Shown here piece by piece: positions 9,809 to 17,867 of a stretch of 64,000 nt of DNA. The DNA lies in NCBI RefSeq assembly GCF_010365285.1, contig NZ_CP048287.1:62001-126000 (forward strand), written 5' to 3'. Source of the stretch: Paenibacillus rhizovicinus. GTDB taxonomy: Bacteria > Bacillota > Bacilli > Paenibacillales > Paenibacillaceae. The stretch's first letter is position 1. The number at the start of each line of letters is the position of its first letter. Below the pieces are notes generated by a model. It ran no database searches. It worked only from the letters and a program-made list of their open reading frames with translations, and was not told the origin of the DNA. Position numbers and translations under genes: made by a program.

Positions 9809-11575
9809 TTGATCGATCCAATAACAACGCTTTCGTTTTCGATTTATTCAAACCCAGATGTTTATGCTGTTCTCCTTGGCAGCGGTATTTCTAGAGATGC
9901 AAGAATTCCAACGGGTTGGGAGATCGTCCTTGATTTGTGCCGGCGTATCGCAGCCGCGCAAGGTAATTTTGAAGAGGAAAGTCCTGCTGAATGGTATGAA
10001 AAATTATATGGGCATGCACCGAAGTATGATGCTTTGCTTGAACTCTTGTGCAAAACTCCTGACGAACGCCAAGCTTTGCTTCAATCGTATTTCATTCCAA
10101 CTGAAAGCGAAATGGAGGAAGGTATAAAGCTACCAACGCCTGCCCATCGCGCACTTGCCTCTCTCGTCAAACTCGGTTTTATTCGAATCATTTTAACAAC
10201 GAACTTCGATCGATTAATGGAGACAGCCCTTCAGGATGAAGGCGTAGATTTTGATGTTGCATCATCTCCGGAGGCAATTCGAGGAAATCGCCCATTCGTT
10301 CATACCAGGTGTACGATCTATAAGCTTCATGGAGATTTTAAAGATCCACGAATCCTGAATACGCCTGATGAATTAGCGAATTATTCGCAGGAGCAGAATC
10401 AATTACTTGACCGTGTTTTAGATGAATTCGGTCTCATTATTGTTGGTTGGTCCGGGGAGTGGGACGTTGCGCTACGAGCAGCCATGCTTCGTACGGTTAG
10501 TCGCAGATATTCCTGGTATTGGCTTGCCGTCGGCAGCGTAAGGGATGGCGCGAAAGAACTGATAGCGCATCGCCGTGCAGAAGTAATCAATATTGAAGGA
10601 GCGAGCTCCTTTATCACTCAACTTTGCACAAGAGTTGAAGGAATGAACGTTTCAAATACAATTCATCCTTACACTACGGATGCTGTCGTAGGTATGGTTA
10701 AACAATTTTTGCGACGTGGAGATTGGATTAAGCTTGAAGAATATTTTATCTCCGAGAGCAATGCCCTTCGTGAAAAGATGCTGATGTTGCCTCAATACGG
10801 TAATGCGGAAGATTTCAAACAGAACCTACAAACCCTTACATCAATCTCTACTCCGTTGGTCGCAAGTTTGTTAACGTTAAGCTATTACTCAAGGAATGAT
10901 GAGCGGTTATTTCCAATCTATGAAAAAACCGTCCGTCGTTTGACCACTATACCGGCAGCGGGCGGATCGGTAATCATACTTCAGTTGTTAAAATACCCCG
11001 CCCTGCTATGCATGTATGCAGCTGGTATTTCAGCTGTCGTTCAGCAAAACTATAGTTTGTTGCGCAATATTTTAATAATGCCTATTGTAGATCGACACCG
11101 ACAACGAACAGATTTTTTTATAAAACAAATTTCAACACGATCGGTATTTCCCGCTCCTCTTAATATTCCAAGACCAAATGCTAATGAATATACCGCCGCA
11201 AACAACCATCTTTATGATGTCTTGAAACCACTGTTTTCGCATATTCTTCCGACAAATGAAGAGTTTGCTGATGCTTTCAATATTTTTGAGATTCTATCTT
11301 CGTTATTCTATACCATTGAGGATCGGCGGAGAACGGGGACGGATTCATTCATTGCCGGCCGCTTTGGTTGGGACGACGATGCTACCCAAATGATAAATCA
11401 TTTTTTTCATGATGGAAGTAAAGAGAATTTAGAATGGCCAGTCCTAACTCAATTCTTTAAATTGACTGTTGACGAGTTTAAGGAGCACCTCACTTTGTAT
11501 GAGCAATTATTTGAGCGAGCCACAGCATCCTGGGGTTATGAGAGTTTAAACTTGTCACAGCATTATCAAGGTTAG
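9809..11575 (+). CDS. SIR2-domain protein (candidate anti-phage NADase)
   Basis: A 588-residue protein with an N-terminal SIR2-like Rossmann domain: GSGISRDARIPTGW (24-37), TTNFDRLME (about 130-138), KLHGDF (about 172-177) and IVGWSGEW (about 210-217). Such SIR2 domains in ThsA, DSR and short-Argonaute systems cleave NAD+ and kill infected cells. The remaining ~330 residues are helical with no domain I recognise, and may sense phage. TTG start with AGGAGG eight bases upstream. It stands alone after the conjugation terminator, as cargo. Defence role is inferred from the domain type and location; no partner gene is evident. Confidence 0.75.
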   Translation: MIDPITTLSFSIYSNPDVYAVLLGSGISRDARIPTGWEIVLDLCRRIAAAQGNFEEESPAEWYEKLYGHAPKYDALLELLCKTPDERQALLQSYFIPTESEMEEGIKLPTPAHRALASLVKLGFIRIILTTNFDRLMETALQDEGVDFDVASSPEAIRGNRPFVHTRCTIYKLHGDFKDPRILNTPDELANYSQEQNQLLDRVLDEFGLIIVGWSGEWDVALRAAMLRTVSRRYSWYWLAVGSVRDGAKELIAHRRAEVINIEGASSFITQLCTRVEGMNVSNTIHPYTTDAVVGMVKQFLRRGDWIKLEEYFISESNALREKMLMLPQYGNAEDFKQNLQTLTSISTPLVASLLTLSYYSRNDERLFPIYEKTVRRLTTIPAAGGSVIILQLLKYPALLCMYAAGISAVVQQNYSLLRNILIMPIVDRHRQRTDFFIKQISTRSVFPAPLNIPRPNANEYTAANNHLYDVLKPLFSHILPTNEEFADAFNIFEILSSLFYTIEDRRRTGTDSFIAGRFGWDDDATQMINHFFHDGSKENLEWPVLTQFFKLTVDEFKEHLTLYEQLFERATASWGYESLNLSQHYQG

Positions 11576-11580
11576 AAACT

Positions 11581-11613
11581 TACGCTCGCCCCTGGTATCC
11601 AAGGGCGAGTGTT
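11581..11613 (+). terminator. possible terminator after the SIR2 gene
   Basis: Imperfect hairpin with arms ACGCTCGCCC and GGGCGAGTGT right after the SIR2 stop codon; only a short T run follows. Confidence 0.5.
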
Positions 11614-11797
11614 TAATGAGATTAAAGTAAATGGAAGGCGGCACTACCGGGGCATATATGGAACGATTGCCCAGATTTATATTTTAGAGTATAATCGGAG
11701 TATTACGATTAACCATTACTATTTCTTCGCCGATCCTATTTTTAGCGAAGACGGAGCGTTGTCGTTAGACAACTATTGGAAGATGCCTAGGGATTAG
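11609..11797 (+). CDS. doubtful 62-codon ORF
   Basis: An open frame of 62 residues from GTG to the stop at 11795-11797. The GTG lies in the 3' arm of the hairpin after the SIR2 gene and there is no separate SD. The product has aromatic-rich stretches but no motif I know. It may be a small protein coupled to the SIR2 gene, or chance. Confidence 0.2.
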   Translation: MFNEIKVNGRRHYRGIYGTIAQIYILEYNRSITINHYYFFADPIFSEDGALSLDNYWKMPRD

Positions 11798-11889
11798 AAG
11801 AGCAAGCCTTTTTTGGCTATGCCCTTTTTTTATTCCCTGGGCTTTTTTGCGTTTATTTACTATTACTCGCAAAGGGGGGATATTGGAAG

Positions 11890-12285
11890 ATGAACTATCG
11901 TCAGGACAACTGGCCTTACGAGCTGGATTGTATTCGCAAAGGCATAACAGGAGAAGAAGGTTACTTAACTGACATCTCGAGACACTACACGGACGATCGT
12001 CTTGAAATGCGTGGCTTTGACCGTACGGACATTGCTTGCGCTATTCTGACCGGAATCATCGTTGAAGGATACTCTCCAGAGGCTAATCGAGTGCGTAGTT
12101 CGCGTTCTTCTGGTCTCGTAGCCCCTTCGCGGTGTATTCTCGGCAGGAGCTTAAAAGGCGAATGGTTCATTGTCGTTGTCGGGCTCGTCAGCACGAGAAA
12201 TTTTCATGTAATTACCTGCACGCAGACGTCTTACCGACATCAGCAGATGATTGCAAAATTGGAAAATAATTTGGGAGAACAATAA
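11890..12285 (+). CDS. DUF4258-like protein, possible toxin
   Basis: A 131-residue protein with the pattern RLEMRGF...DIACAILTG.IVEGY followed by SRCILGRSLKGEWFIVVV, which resembles DUF4258 (a small domain in the RelE/BrnT-like toxin fold group). SD-like AAAGGGGGGA lies upstream. The next gene, 36 bases downstream, codes for a small CxxC protein that resembles YgiT/MqsA-type antitoxin zinc fingers, a pairing known for DUF4258 genes. Family call by recalled motif only; toxin role is inferred from the pairing. Confidence 0.6.
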   Translation: MNYRQDNWPYELDCIRKGITGEEGYLTDISRHYTDDRLEMRGFDRTDIACAILTGIIVEGYSPEANRVRSSRSSGLVAPSRCILGRSLKGEWFIVVVGLVSTRNFHVITCTQTSYRHQQMIAKLENNLGEQ

Positions 12286-12321
12286 TTCGATGGTACAATG
12301 TTGTCATGAGGAGCTGATTTC

Positions 12322-12594
12322 ATGACGCATTGTGACCGGTGTAAAGGGGAGTATCAGCATATGATGACGACGGAGGTTGTCTCCTTCGATGGAGGTATTC
12401 TGAATGTTATCGACGTCCCATCTCGGAAATGCGAATGCGAAACGCTTATCGCTCTTGGCGATGGTGTAATCGTGGACGGATACAAGGGGATGCTTGAGAA
12501 GAACGGAATCATCGGTGCGGTCACCGTATCGCTCGGAAAGCTGAAGGAACGGTTTGGGCCGATGGATTTCATCCGTCCGCAAATCCAATCCTAG
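12322..12594 (+). CDS. YgiT-type zinc-finger-like protein, possible antitoxin
   Basis: A 90-residue protein with CDRCKGEY near the N-terminus and a second pair in KCEC (about 37-40), i.e. CxxC plus CxC as in the N-terminal zinc finger of MqsA/YgiT antitoxins, including the VPSRKCECE stretch (compare the family's VPA.VCxxCGE). The C-terminal half does not show an obvious helix-turn-helix. It follows the DUF4258-like gene on the same strand and is closed by a terminator, so the two form a compact two-gene unit. Confidence 0.5.
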   Translation: MTHCDRCKGEYQHMMTTEVVSFDGGILNVIDVPSRKCECETLIALGDGVIVDGYKGMLEKNGIIGAVTVSLGKLKERFGPMDFIRPQIQS

Positions 12595-12624
12595 CTGCGG
12601 GAGGCAATTCGAATACATATGTGG

Positions 12625-12671
12625 GAGAGAATGATTTGCAGCTTAGCAGCCGCAGATTTGTTCTCTCTTTT
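12625..12671 (+). terminator. terminator after the DUF4258/zinc-finger pair
   Basis: Long hairpin: GAGAGAA pairs with TTCTCTC, with inner GCAGCT and AGCCGC arms around TAGC, followed by TTTTC. Confidence 0.7.
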
Positions 12672-12700
12672 CATTAGGATCCTAAAAGGAGGAGAGCGCC

Positions 12701-12898
12701 ATGTCTACCACGATCACTCGTCATTACATGGGTGGTACGCTTGTGATTTCGGATGTGCCTTTACCGGAGGGAAATACGGAGATTTCTGCAGAGGATCAAC
12801 AGCTGATCGACAAGTACGTTCATGTATTGGATGAGCTGCATATTCTCGGCGATATCGACGTCGCCTTTTATGAGGTAAAGAGCAAGTTCAGCTCTTAA
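12701..12898 (+). CDS. small hypothetical protein
   Basis: A 65-residue acidic protein of unknown family. The start ATG is preceded by AAAGGAGGAGAG, a near-perfect SD, which supports it over a longer ORF in another frame that begins inside the upstream terminator. It opens a run of short element genes (12.7-14.8 kb) on one strand. Confidence 0.6.
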   Translation: MSTTITRHYMGGTLVISDVPLPEGNTEISAEDQQLIDKYVHVLDELHILGDIDVAFYEVKSKFSS

Positions 12899-12956
12899 GC
12901 GGAGCGGGAGCCTCATACGGCTGGAGGTAATTCGTAATAGAAAGGGATGAAGAACG

Positions 12957-13055
12957 ATGCCACGACCTTCCAAGAAGGAGACGGTTTTTTTGTACGTCTG
13001 CTATGTAGTTGGTGCATTAATCATGCTTGACCGATTCTTAATTTTCGGTCAATGA
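12957..13055 (+). CDS. 32-residue single-helix membrane peptide
   Basis: Short ORF with SD AAAGGGA ten bases upstream. The product has a basic start (PRPSKK) and one hydrophobic segment (about residues 9-25), so it would be a tiny membrane peptide. The extended SD motif GGAGGTAATTCG lies further upstream at 12922-12933. A terminator follows 30 bases after the stop. Real translation is likely but unproven. Confidence 0.45.
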   Translation: MPRPSKKETVFLYVCYVVGALIMLDRFLIFGQ

Positions 13056-13084
13056 CGGTTCATACATTCCAGGGACGACCATTA

Positions 13085-13112
13085 GAAGATGCTGCCAGCA
13101 TCTTCTTTTTTT
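13085..13112 (+). terminator. Rho-independent terminator
   Basis: Near-perfect stem GAAGATGCT...CAGCATCTTC followed by seven T. It separates the membrane peptide from the next gene. Confidence 0.85.
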
Positions 13113-13136
13113 ATGCCCAAACAGGAGGTAATTCGG

Positions 13137-13421
13137 ATGATCAAAAAGGTTTCGATCCAGCTTAACCAACAACCCATATGCGGTGGCCATGCTCTTGTTG
13201 AAAAGGATGGCGAACTGGACACCATTTACTTTGATGTCGTGAAGACAATTCCGCTCAGAGTCATTGTTGCCGGCCGCGGGAAGCGGGTTACGGAAAAAGA
13301 TGCGGACATGTACGAGAAAGAACTACTCATTCTCTTTCAGAAGCATGCTGTTTCCGAAAAGCTGAGTGTTGTTGTCCCCGTGACGACCAAACAAAAACGA
13401 ACCCGAAAGGTGGCAATTTGA
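13137..13421 (+). CDS. hypothetical 94-residue element protein
   Basis: Unknown family. I chose ATG 13137 because AGGAGGTAATTCGG lies directly before it; the open frame extends upstream only through the terminator. The product looks like a small mixed alpha/beta protein with a basic C-terminus (KQKRTRK), which may bind nucleic acid. The stop overlaps a possible TTG start of the following gene, so the two are likely co-translated. Confidence 0.6.
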   Translation: MIKKVSIQLNQQPICGGHALVEKDGELDTIYFDVVKTIPLRVIVAGRGKRVTEKDADMYEKELLILFQKHAVSEKLSVVVPVTTKQKRTRKVAI

Positions 13422-13423
13422 AT

Positions 13424-13768
13424 ATGAAACCAACCACGCAAAAAGAGGTATGCTTGCTTCTTAATCTTGGCGGATTCGAATCTCGGATGACCGAAAATCT
13501 CGAAATCGCTCAGGGGCTCGGAAAGGTCCTCTACTCCTTGACTGGCGATGGCCTTGTTAAGGTGGAAGCGGGTGCGCACATCGTTCCTGTCAATGTCCTA
13601 TCGCTCTCGCCGGCGGAACTATTCGTTTGGTCCTCGATGATCAACGAGCAGCTGCAGGCGGAAGGCTTCACACCTGATGAAGCGATTATTCTATGCGCAG
13701 GAAAGAATTACCGCGGCTCTCTCCCACTTGGCACGGCCATTGCGCAAGGCATCAGCCTGGGGGCCTAA
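13424..13768 (+). CDS. hypothetical 114-residue element protein
   Basis: Unknown family; no membrane helix or catalytic motif. SD GAAAGGTGG lies 11 bases before ATG 13424; a TTG at 13418 is another possible start. The next gene begins three bases after its stop, so 13137-14335 reads as a three-gene operon. Confidence 0.6.
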   Translation: MKPTTQKEVCLLLNLGGFESRMTENLEIAQGLGKVLYSLTGDGLVKVEAGAHIVPVNVLSLSPAELFVWSSMINEQLQAEGFTPDEAIILCAGKNYRGSLPLGTAIAQGISLGA

Positions 13769-13771
13769 ACG

Positions 13772-14335
13772 ATGCGGCTACGATCGATTGCATTCAAATG
13801 GACGGTGGAGGTTCCGCTCGAAGGAATACTCCCTGCATTAGGGCAGATCGGGCTATCCCCGGATCGGACGAAGCGGCATATCTGGTCCCGCTCCATCGGT
13901 GATCATCAACTGCTCGTTGAGTACAGGCCCAACATGAGTACCAAAGAACGTTCGTTCTTCTGGCTTCGGTGGGAGAGTTCTACGGGAGCGGTTGATCCAG
14001 GCGGGTTAGACCGAATTCTCGCGGATTGGTTTTTTACAACTAGCCAATACGCAGAGACCACGGTCAACTGGCTGCAGGCGTTTATCGATCAGCTCGACTT
14101 CCGGCCACTTCACGGTTACAAGGAGTCTTCGCCGAAGATTTGGTCGAAAGAGGAGAAGGGGCATCATTTTTCTTTCTATCCCGTGAAGGACTTATACTAT
14201 TTCGAAGTCCGTAATCGGGAGGTAAAGAAAGCGATCCAGCACCAGAAATTCTCTCTCTGGCTCGACGAGCTGAAGCATAATCTGCTCGGCTACGAGCGGC
14301 CGGACGACCAAATCTCGTTCGATATGGTTGGTTAG
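13772..14335 (+). CDS. hypothetical 187-residue element protein
   Basis: Rich in Trp (at least eight) and charged residues, soluble, with no motif I know. It begins three bases after the upstream gene, whose end carries a GGGGG run that could serve as SD. It is followed by AGGAGG and then a short hairpin region before the duplicated leader/mini-gene block. Confidence 0.6.
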   Translation: MRLRSIAFKWTVEVPLEGILPALGQIGLSPDRTKRHIWSRSIGDHQLLVEYRPNMSTKERSFFWLRWESSTGAVDPGGLDRILADWFFTTSQYAETTVNWLQAFIDQLDFRPLHGYKESSPKIWSKEEKGHHFSFYPVKDLYYFEVRNREVKKAIQHQKFSLWLDELKHNLLGYERPDDQISFDMVG

Positions 14336-14415
14336 AGGAGGTTCCAGGTAACTAAGCATGACTGCGTGGGCGCGGCTCCCACACGACGGTTAGTATTCCG
14401 TTTTTCTAAGCCGAA

Positions 14416-14517
14416 GGGGTAATTCGTAGGTTTACCAAAAAACCATTATGTGAGGAGGAAGCCCCTCTGCCATTCGGCGCGGGGGTGACCCCCGCAGCGT
14501 GGCATGGGCGATATCGT
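14416..14517 (+). promoter_or_regulatory. structured leader R1 (SD bridged by a hairpin)
   Basis: Begins with GGGGTAATTCG. Then comes GAGGAGGAAGC, then stem TGCCA (14469-14473) pairing with TGGCA, enclosing a GCGGGGG-TGA-CCCCCGC hairpin. The A of TGGCA starts ATG 14504. If the stem is skipped, GGAGG is nine bases from this ATG, an ideal SD spacing. The 14504 frame stops after five codons (ATG GGC GAT ATC GTA TGA) and the TGA overlaps the ATG at 14518. R2 (14619) is nearly identical; R3 (21062) keeps the structure with different stem bases. Confidence 0.6.
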
Positions 14518-14613
14518 ATGAGCAAAATTCAAATGATGCAAGCAGAACGCAAGATCAAGGCGCTTCAGGCGCTCAAGAAACACACGGTCGTGGGTAAGCT
14601 GCTGTCTCGTTAA
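14518..14613 (+). CDS. mini-protein A (31 residues, basic)
   Basis: Very short, strongly basic protein ending LKKHTVVGKLLSR. It is a paralogue of the mini-protein encoded by the next block, whose last residues read LKKNTVVGKLLSR. Conservation of the C-terminal 13 residues between the two copies, with synonymous changes (for example GTCGTGGGT and GTCGTCGGC), indicates real coding sequence. Translation probably depends on the hairpin leader upstream, with restart at the ATGA overlap. Function unknown; a nucleic-acid-binding or membrane-active peptide are both possible. Confidence 0.6.
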   Translation: MSKIQMMQAERKIKALQALKKHTVVGKLLSR

Positions 14614-14618
14614 GCGAT

Positions 14619-14706
14619 TGGGGTAATTCGAAGGTTAACCACAAAACCACTATGTGAGGAGGAAGCCCCTCTGCCATTCGGCGCGGGGTGACCCCCGCAG
14701 CGTGGC
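14619..14706 (+). promoter_or_regulatory. structured leader R2 (second copy)
   Basis: Second copy of the R1 leader, starting GGGGTAATTCG. GAGGAGGAAGCCCCTC, the TGCCA/TGGCA stem and the GCGGGG-TGA-CCCCCGC inner hairpin are all present; one G is missing in the left arm of the inner hairpin. Here the ATG after the stem (14707) opens directly into the mini-protein frame. Confidence 0.6.
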
Positions 14707-14832
14707 ATGGGCGACATACGTATGAAAGAACAATACATGAGCAAGATCCACTTGATGAAGGTATCCTTTCAACAACAAAGACGCCAGGCGTTGAAAAAAA
14801 ACACTGTCGTCGGCAAGTTGTTGTCTCGATAA
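14707..14832 (+). CDS. mini-protein B (41 residues, basic)
   Basis: Paralogue of mini-protein A. From ATG 14707 the product is 41 residues; internal ATGs at 14722 and 14737 are possible starts, the last aligning with the MSKI start of copy A. It shares MSKI near the start and the conserved C-terminus NTVVGKLLSR. I prefer 14707 because the leader hairpin places GGAGG nine bases away. Tandem duplication of leader plus gene suggests they work as a unit. Confidence 0.6.
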   Translation: MGDIRMKEQYMSKIHLMKVSFQQQRRQALKKNTVVGKLLSR

Positions 14833-14896
14833 GGCTGGACGGGGACGCGAAATGCGTCCCTTTTCATTTTCATACCATCATCAAGGAGGAATTGGA

Positions 14897-15571
14897 ATGT
14901 CAGTAAAGGAGCTAAACGCATTTGCCGTTCGGGAGATCCGCAATAACTACTACTTGACCGGTCAAGTAAAATCCTTATCCACTCGCGACCTCATTGTGCT
15001 CTTGATGGAGCCTGTTACAAGCAGTCGATCATTGTCTTTGCTTGCTGACGAATTGCTCCAACATGGCTTGCGTGACCTATCCGAGCTTTCCGAGTATGAA
15101 CTGTCTTTCCGCTATGGGCTAGATGAACGCCAAAGCTTCTTCTTGGCTTCACTGCTCGAGCTAGGCCGCAGGCAGTACTTCTCTCGAAAGGAAGATCGGG
15201 TAATCATTCGATCGGCCGGCGACGTCGCGGACTTGATGATGGATATGTGTTTTTTAGAAAAAGAGCACTTTGTCTGCTTGTTCCTAGACACGAAGAATCA
15301 TGTGATCGCCAAAGAGACGATTTCAATCGGCACTCTTGATGCGGCCCTCGTGCATCCTCGGGAGGTATTCCGCGCTGCTATTCGGCATGGATCCTCAACT
15401 ATCGTAGCGGTGCATAATCATCCGTCCGGAATTCCCACGCCTTCTCAAGAAGATATTCATTTGACGAAGCGGCTTTGTGAAGCCGGGGAACTTGTCGGAA
15501 TCGGGCTAAGTGATCACATCATTATCGGGGATAGGGTACACAGCAGTCTTCGTGAACTCGGCCATTTCTAG
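14897..15571 (+). CDS. radC: RadC-family JAB/MPN domain protein
   Basis: A 224-residue protein of the RadC (UPF0758) family, common on plasmids and ICEs; the JAMM metallo-protease-like motif is E...HNHPSG (173-178) followed by SQED (183-186), and the helix-hairpin-helix-like N-terminal half is present. The biochemical role of RadC is not settled; the old link to DNA repair is doubtful. SD AAGGAGG precedes ATG 14897, which is why I reject the 15-codon upstream extension. Followed 12 bases later by the SMC-like gene. Confidence 0.85.
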   Translation: MSVKELNAFAVREIRNNYYLTGQVKSLSTRDLIVLLMEPVTSSRSLSLLADELLQHGLRDLSELSEYELSFRYGLDERQSFFLASLLELGRRQYFSRKEDRVIIRSAGDVADLMMDMCFLEKEHFVCLFLDTKNHVIAKETISIGTLDAALVHPREVFRAAIRHGSSTIVAVHNHPSGIPTPSQEDIHLTKRLCEAGELVGIGLSDHIIIGDRVHSSLRELGHF

Positions 15572-15583
15572 GAGGTCATTCGA

Positions 15584-17130
15584 ATGAATGTTCTCAGTAC
15601 TGAAATCTCCGGCTTTAAGCTGCATCGATCGATGAGATCGTTCACGTTCGGTAAAGTGAATCGCATTGGCGGAGGGAACAGGAAAGGGAAGACGACCATA
15701 TCCGAAGCCATCGCGTGGTGCTTCTATGGCTGCGATTTGACAGGCAAGACGAAGGAAGTCTTCGACCGATTGAAGAACACGCAGGCTAAAGAAACGAAGG
15801 TTCGAATCGACGTCGAGCTGCCGCAGCGTGACGGCTCGATTGTCCTTTTCGAATTCTGCCGGATCCGTAAAGGAAAGGTCACATCACTTTTTCTAGATGG
15901 ACAAGCATCCAAGCAGGCAGAATTCGATTCGCTTCTTGGTCCGATGGAACCATTCCTCAGCATCTTCATTCCAGGGTATTTCGGAACGATCGCCGTATCG
16001 GAGCCGGCCAAAGCACGCAACATGCTGGTGTCGAGCTTCCGAAGCTTAATCAAACGGACGTCGTTGCGAAGCTGAATGAAGACGATCAGGTGAGAATCGA
16101 AGCGCTGGATATGGTGAATCCGGAGCATACGTTGAGAAATTTGCGAGCGGAGATCAGTGAACTCGACAAGTTTCTCGAAAACGTACAAGGGAAGATAGAC
16201 TACCTGCGAATCAGCAGCATGCTGGACGTCCCTATTAGAGTGGTAGAGCGAGACGAGGAGAGACTGGCTACCCTTAAGAGCGAGCTGGCGCATTCAGGCG
16301 GCAAGCCCGTTCTTCACGATCTCGCCCCGCTCCTGGAGAAAAAGGTTGGTCTGCGATTTGCATATGACGAGCGGTTTAGAGAGTTCAAAGCGCTAAAGGA
16401 GAAGCCACTGCCCCAAGCCGGCGACCGTTGTCCATCATGCAACCACGCACATACGGAAGCGGATGCGATGGCTGAGCTTTCTGCACGTAGATCCCGATTA
16501 CTGGAGCTGCATCAGGAATGCGAAGCGCTAAAGGAGCAAAGGTATCAACTGGCTGCTGAAGTCGAGTGGTGTAATTCGGAAAATGCGGTGGCGACGGCTG
16601 TCTACGAGGCGGAGCGGGGGAATGCGATTGAGGCAAAACAGGCCGAGATCGATGCCCTTTCTTTAATCGTAGCTGAGCGCACGCAAAAGCTGCGGATGGC
16701 TGCGGATCTCGAACAGCAGCACGAAGTGTACGGGGAATCGGTGACGGAGCGGGACGAGAAGAAGGTCGATGTACAGGCCGTCAAAAACTTCATGCTCCAA
16801 TACGCGGAAATGCAGGTCGACTACGTGAACACGTTCCTGAACTTGGCACGCATTCAATTGTTCAAGTACGTGGGTGCGACAGGCGAGCTGACACTCGACT
16901 TCACCATTTTGTATGGGGAAGAGCGAACCGAGTATAAGTCACTGAGCACGTCGGAGAAGATTCGATGCTCAATTGAAATGGCGGGGCTATTAAACCGGTT
17001 ACAGAACCGATCGTACCCAGTTTATATTGACAACGCCGAATCAATTGAAGACTTCGATGCTCCGGCCACGCAGTACTTCGTTGCTTCAGTCGTTCCGAAA
17101 GCCGCTCTATTTAGCGAAATCGTAGCTTAA
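15584..17130 (+). pseudogene. Rad50/SMC-like AAA ATPase, split by an apparent one-base deletion
   Basis: The first frame (15584-16075) has the ATP-binding head with a Walker A-like GGGNRKGKTT (about 29-38). Translation should continue, but an apparent missing base near 16031-16040 shifts it to a stop. The other frame is open straight on from there (LNQTDVVAKLNEDDQ...) to 17130. It carries a coiled-coil region with a zinc-hook-like CPSC (near 16438), a signature-like STSEKIRCS and a Walker B-like VYIDNAES. Joined, this is a compact Rad50-like protein. Start at ATG 15584 with GGAGGTCATTCGA before it. The break could be decay, a sequencing error or, less likely, programmed frameshifting. Confidence 0.75.
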
Positions 17131-17237
17131 TACATTGGAGGAAAAAAGGGGGCTGCAAACGCGGAGACCACTGAAGAACTAACGGTTTTTCAAAAGATCA
17201 TCGATTTTTATATGTGAAGTCAAATAAAAAACGCAAA

Positions 17238-17282
17238 AAATCCGTTTAAAGCCATCTCACAGGCTGAAAACGGATTTTTTAT
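17238..17282 (+). terminator. Rho-independent terminator
   Basis: AATCCGTTT pairs with AAACGGATT, inner AGCC/GGCT, then TTTTTT. It closes the radC/SMC-like unit. The ~100 bases before it hold no gene I can support. Confidence 0.85.
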
Positions 17283-17375
17283 GTTCTGAAAAGCCATATA
17301 TATTGTTCTTAAAGACTTTTTCAGTGGCCTCGCAAACGCGGGTCCTCTTTTTCTATTCCACAGGGGGTAATTCGA

Positions 17376-17867
17376 ATGTTTATTGATGCCATTGGTATGT
17401 TCATCTTCATCTTCCTTTTAACACTCATCGCAATCCCAATGTCTGCTCTCATTGTCACGCTGCGGGCGCGCATAGGAGGCCGCTATCTGAACCGGTACTT
17501 TATCATTTCACGGAAGAAAAGCGGCGTCTATGAGATCCATCACCAGCCCATGCTCGGTTTCTACTATGCTGGGGAGCGGAAGTTTCATCGCCTGTGGAAG
17601 GAAGCGATCTGGAAGTTTCAGGTTGAATATCCGGATCTCACGCTCATAGCGAATACACTGACGTTTGTGTCCCGCTCCCGCGGGGCCATGCCGGTGGAGA
17701 CGAGCCGCTTGATGTTGATGTTCTCACGTTACATGGGGGACTTCCTTATCGTCTTGAATCTCGCAAATTACAGGCGTGTAGAAGGCAAGTGGCGGGTGCT
17801 TCATCTCATTCAAAAAGTGCACCGACGTATACCGGTGACTTACATCCTGGTGGGAGAGAAGCCATGA
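17376..17867 (+). CDS. hypothetical membrane-anchored protein
   Basis: A 163-residue protein with one long N-terminal hydrophobic helix (about 4-30) and a basic, soluble remainder rich in Arg, Tyr and His. Unknown family. ATG 17376 is preceded by GGGGGTAATTCGA, one of the best examples of the extended SD repeated across this element. The stop overlaps the next start (ATGA), so the two are translationally coupled. Confidence 0.6.
   Translation: MFIDAIGMFIFIFLLTLIAIPMSALIVTLRARIGGRYLNRYFIISRKKSGVYEIHHQPMLGFYYAGERKFHRLWKEAIWKFQVEYPDLTLIANTLTFVSRSRGAMPVETSRLMLMFSRYMGDFLIVLNLANYRRVEGKWRVLHLIQKVHRRIPVTYILVGEKP

Noticed and set aside
12619-12834. 71-codon ORF with a GGAGGCAATTCG upstream
   Set aside because: Its first half is the terminator hairpin and its second half is an out-of-frame copy of the better-supported 12701 gene.
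14358-14393. Eleven-codon ORF after AGGAGG with a GTGGG/CCCAC hairpin
   Set aside because: Too short and not conserved in the second leader copy; the hairpin may be structural.
14416-14721. HDV-like ribozyme or known riboswitch in the duplicated leaders
   Set aside because: Superficial base similarity only; no nested pseudoknot can be drawn, and the SD-bridging reading explains the conserved parts better.
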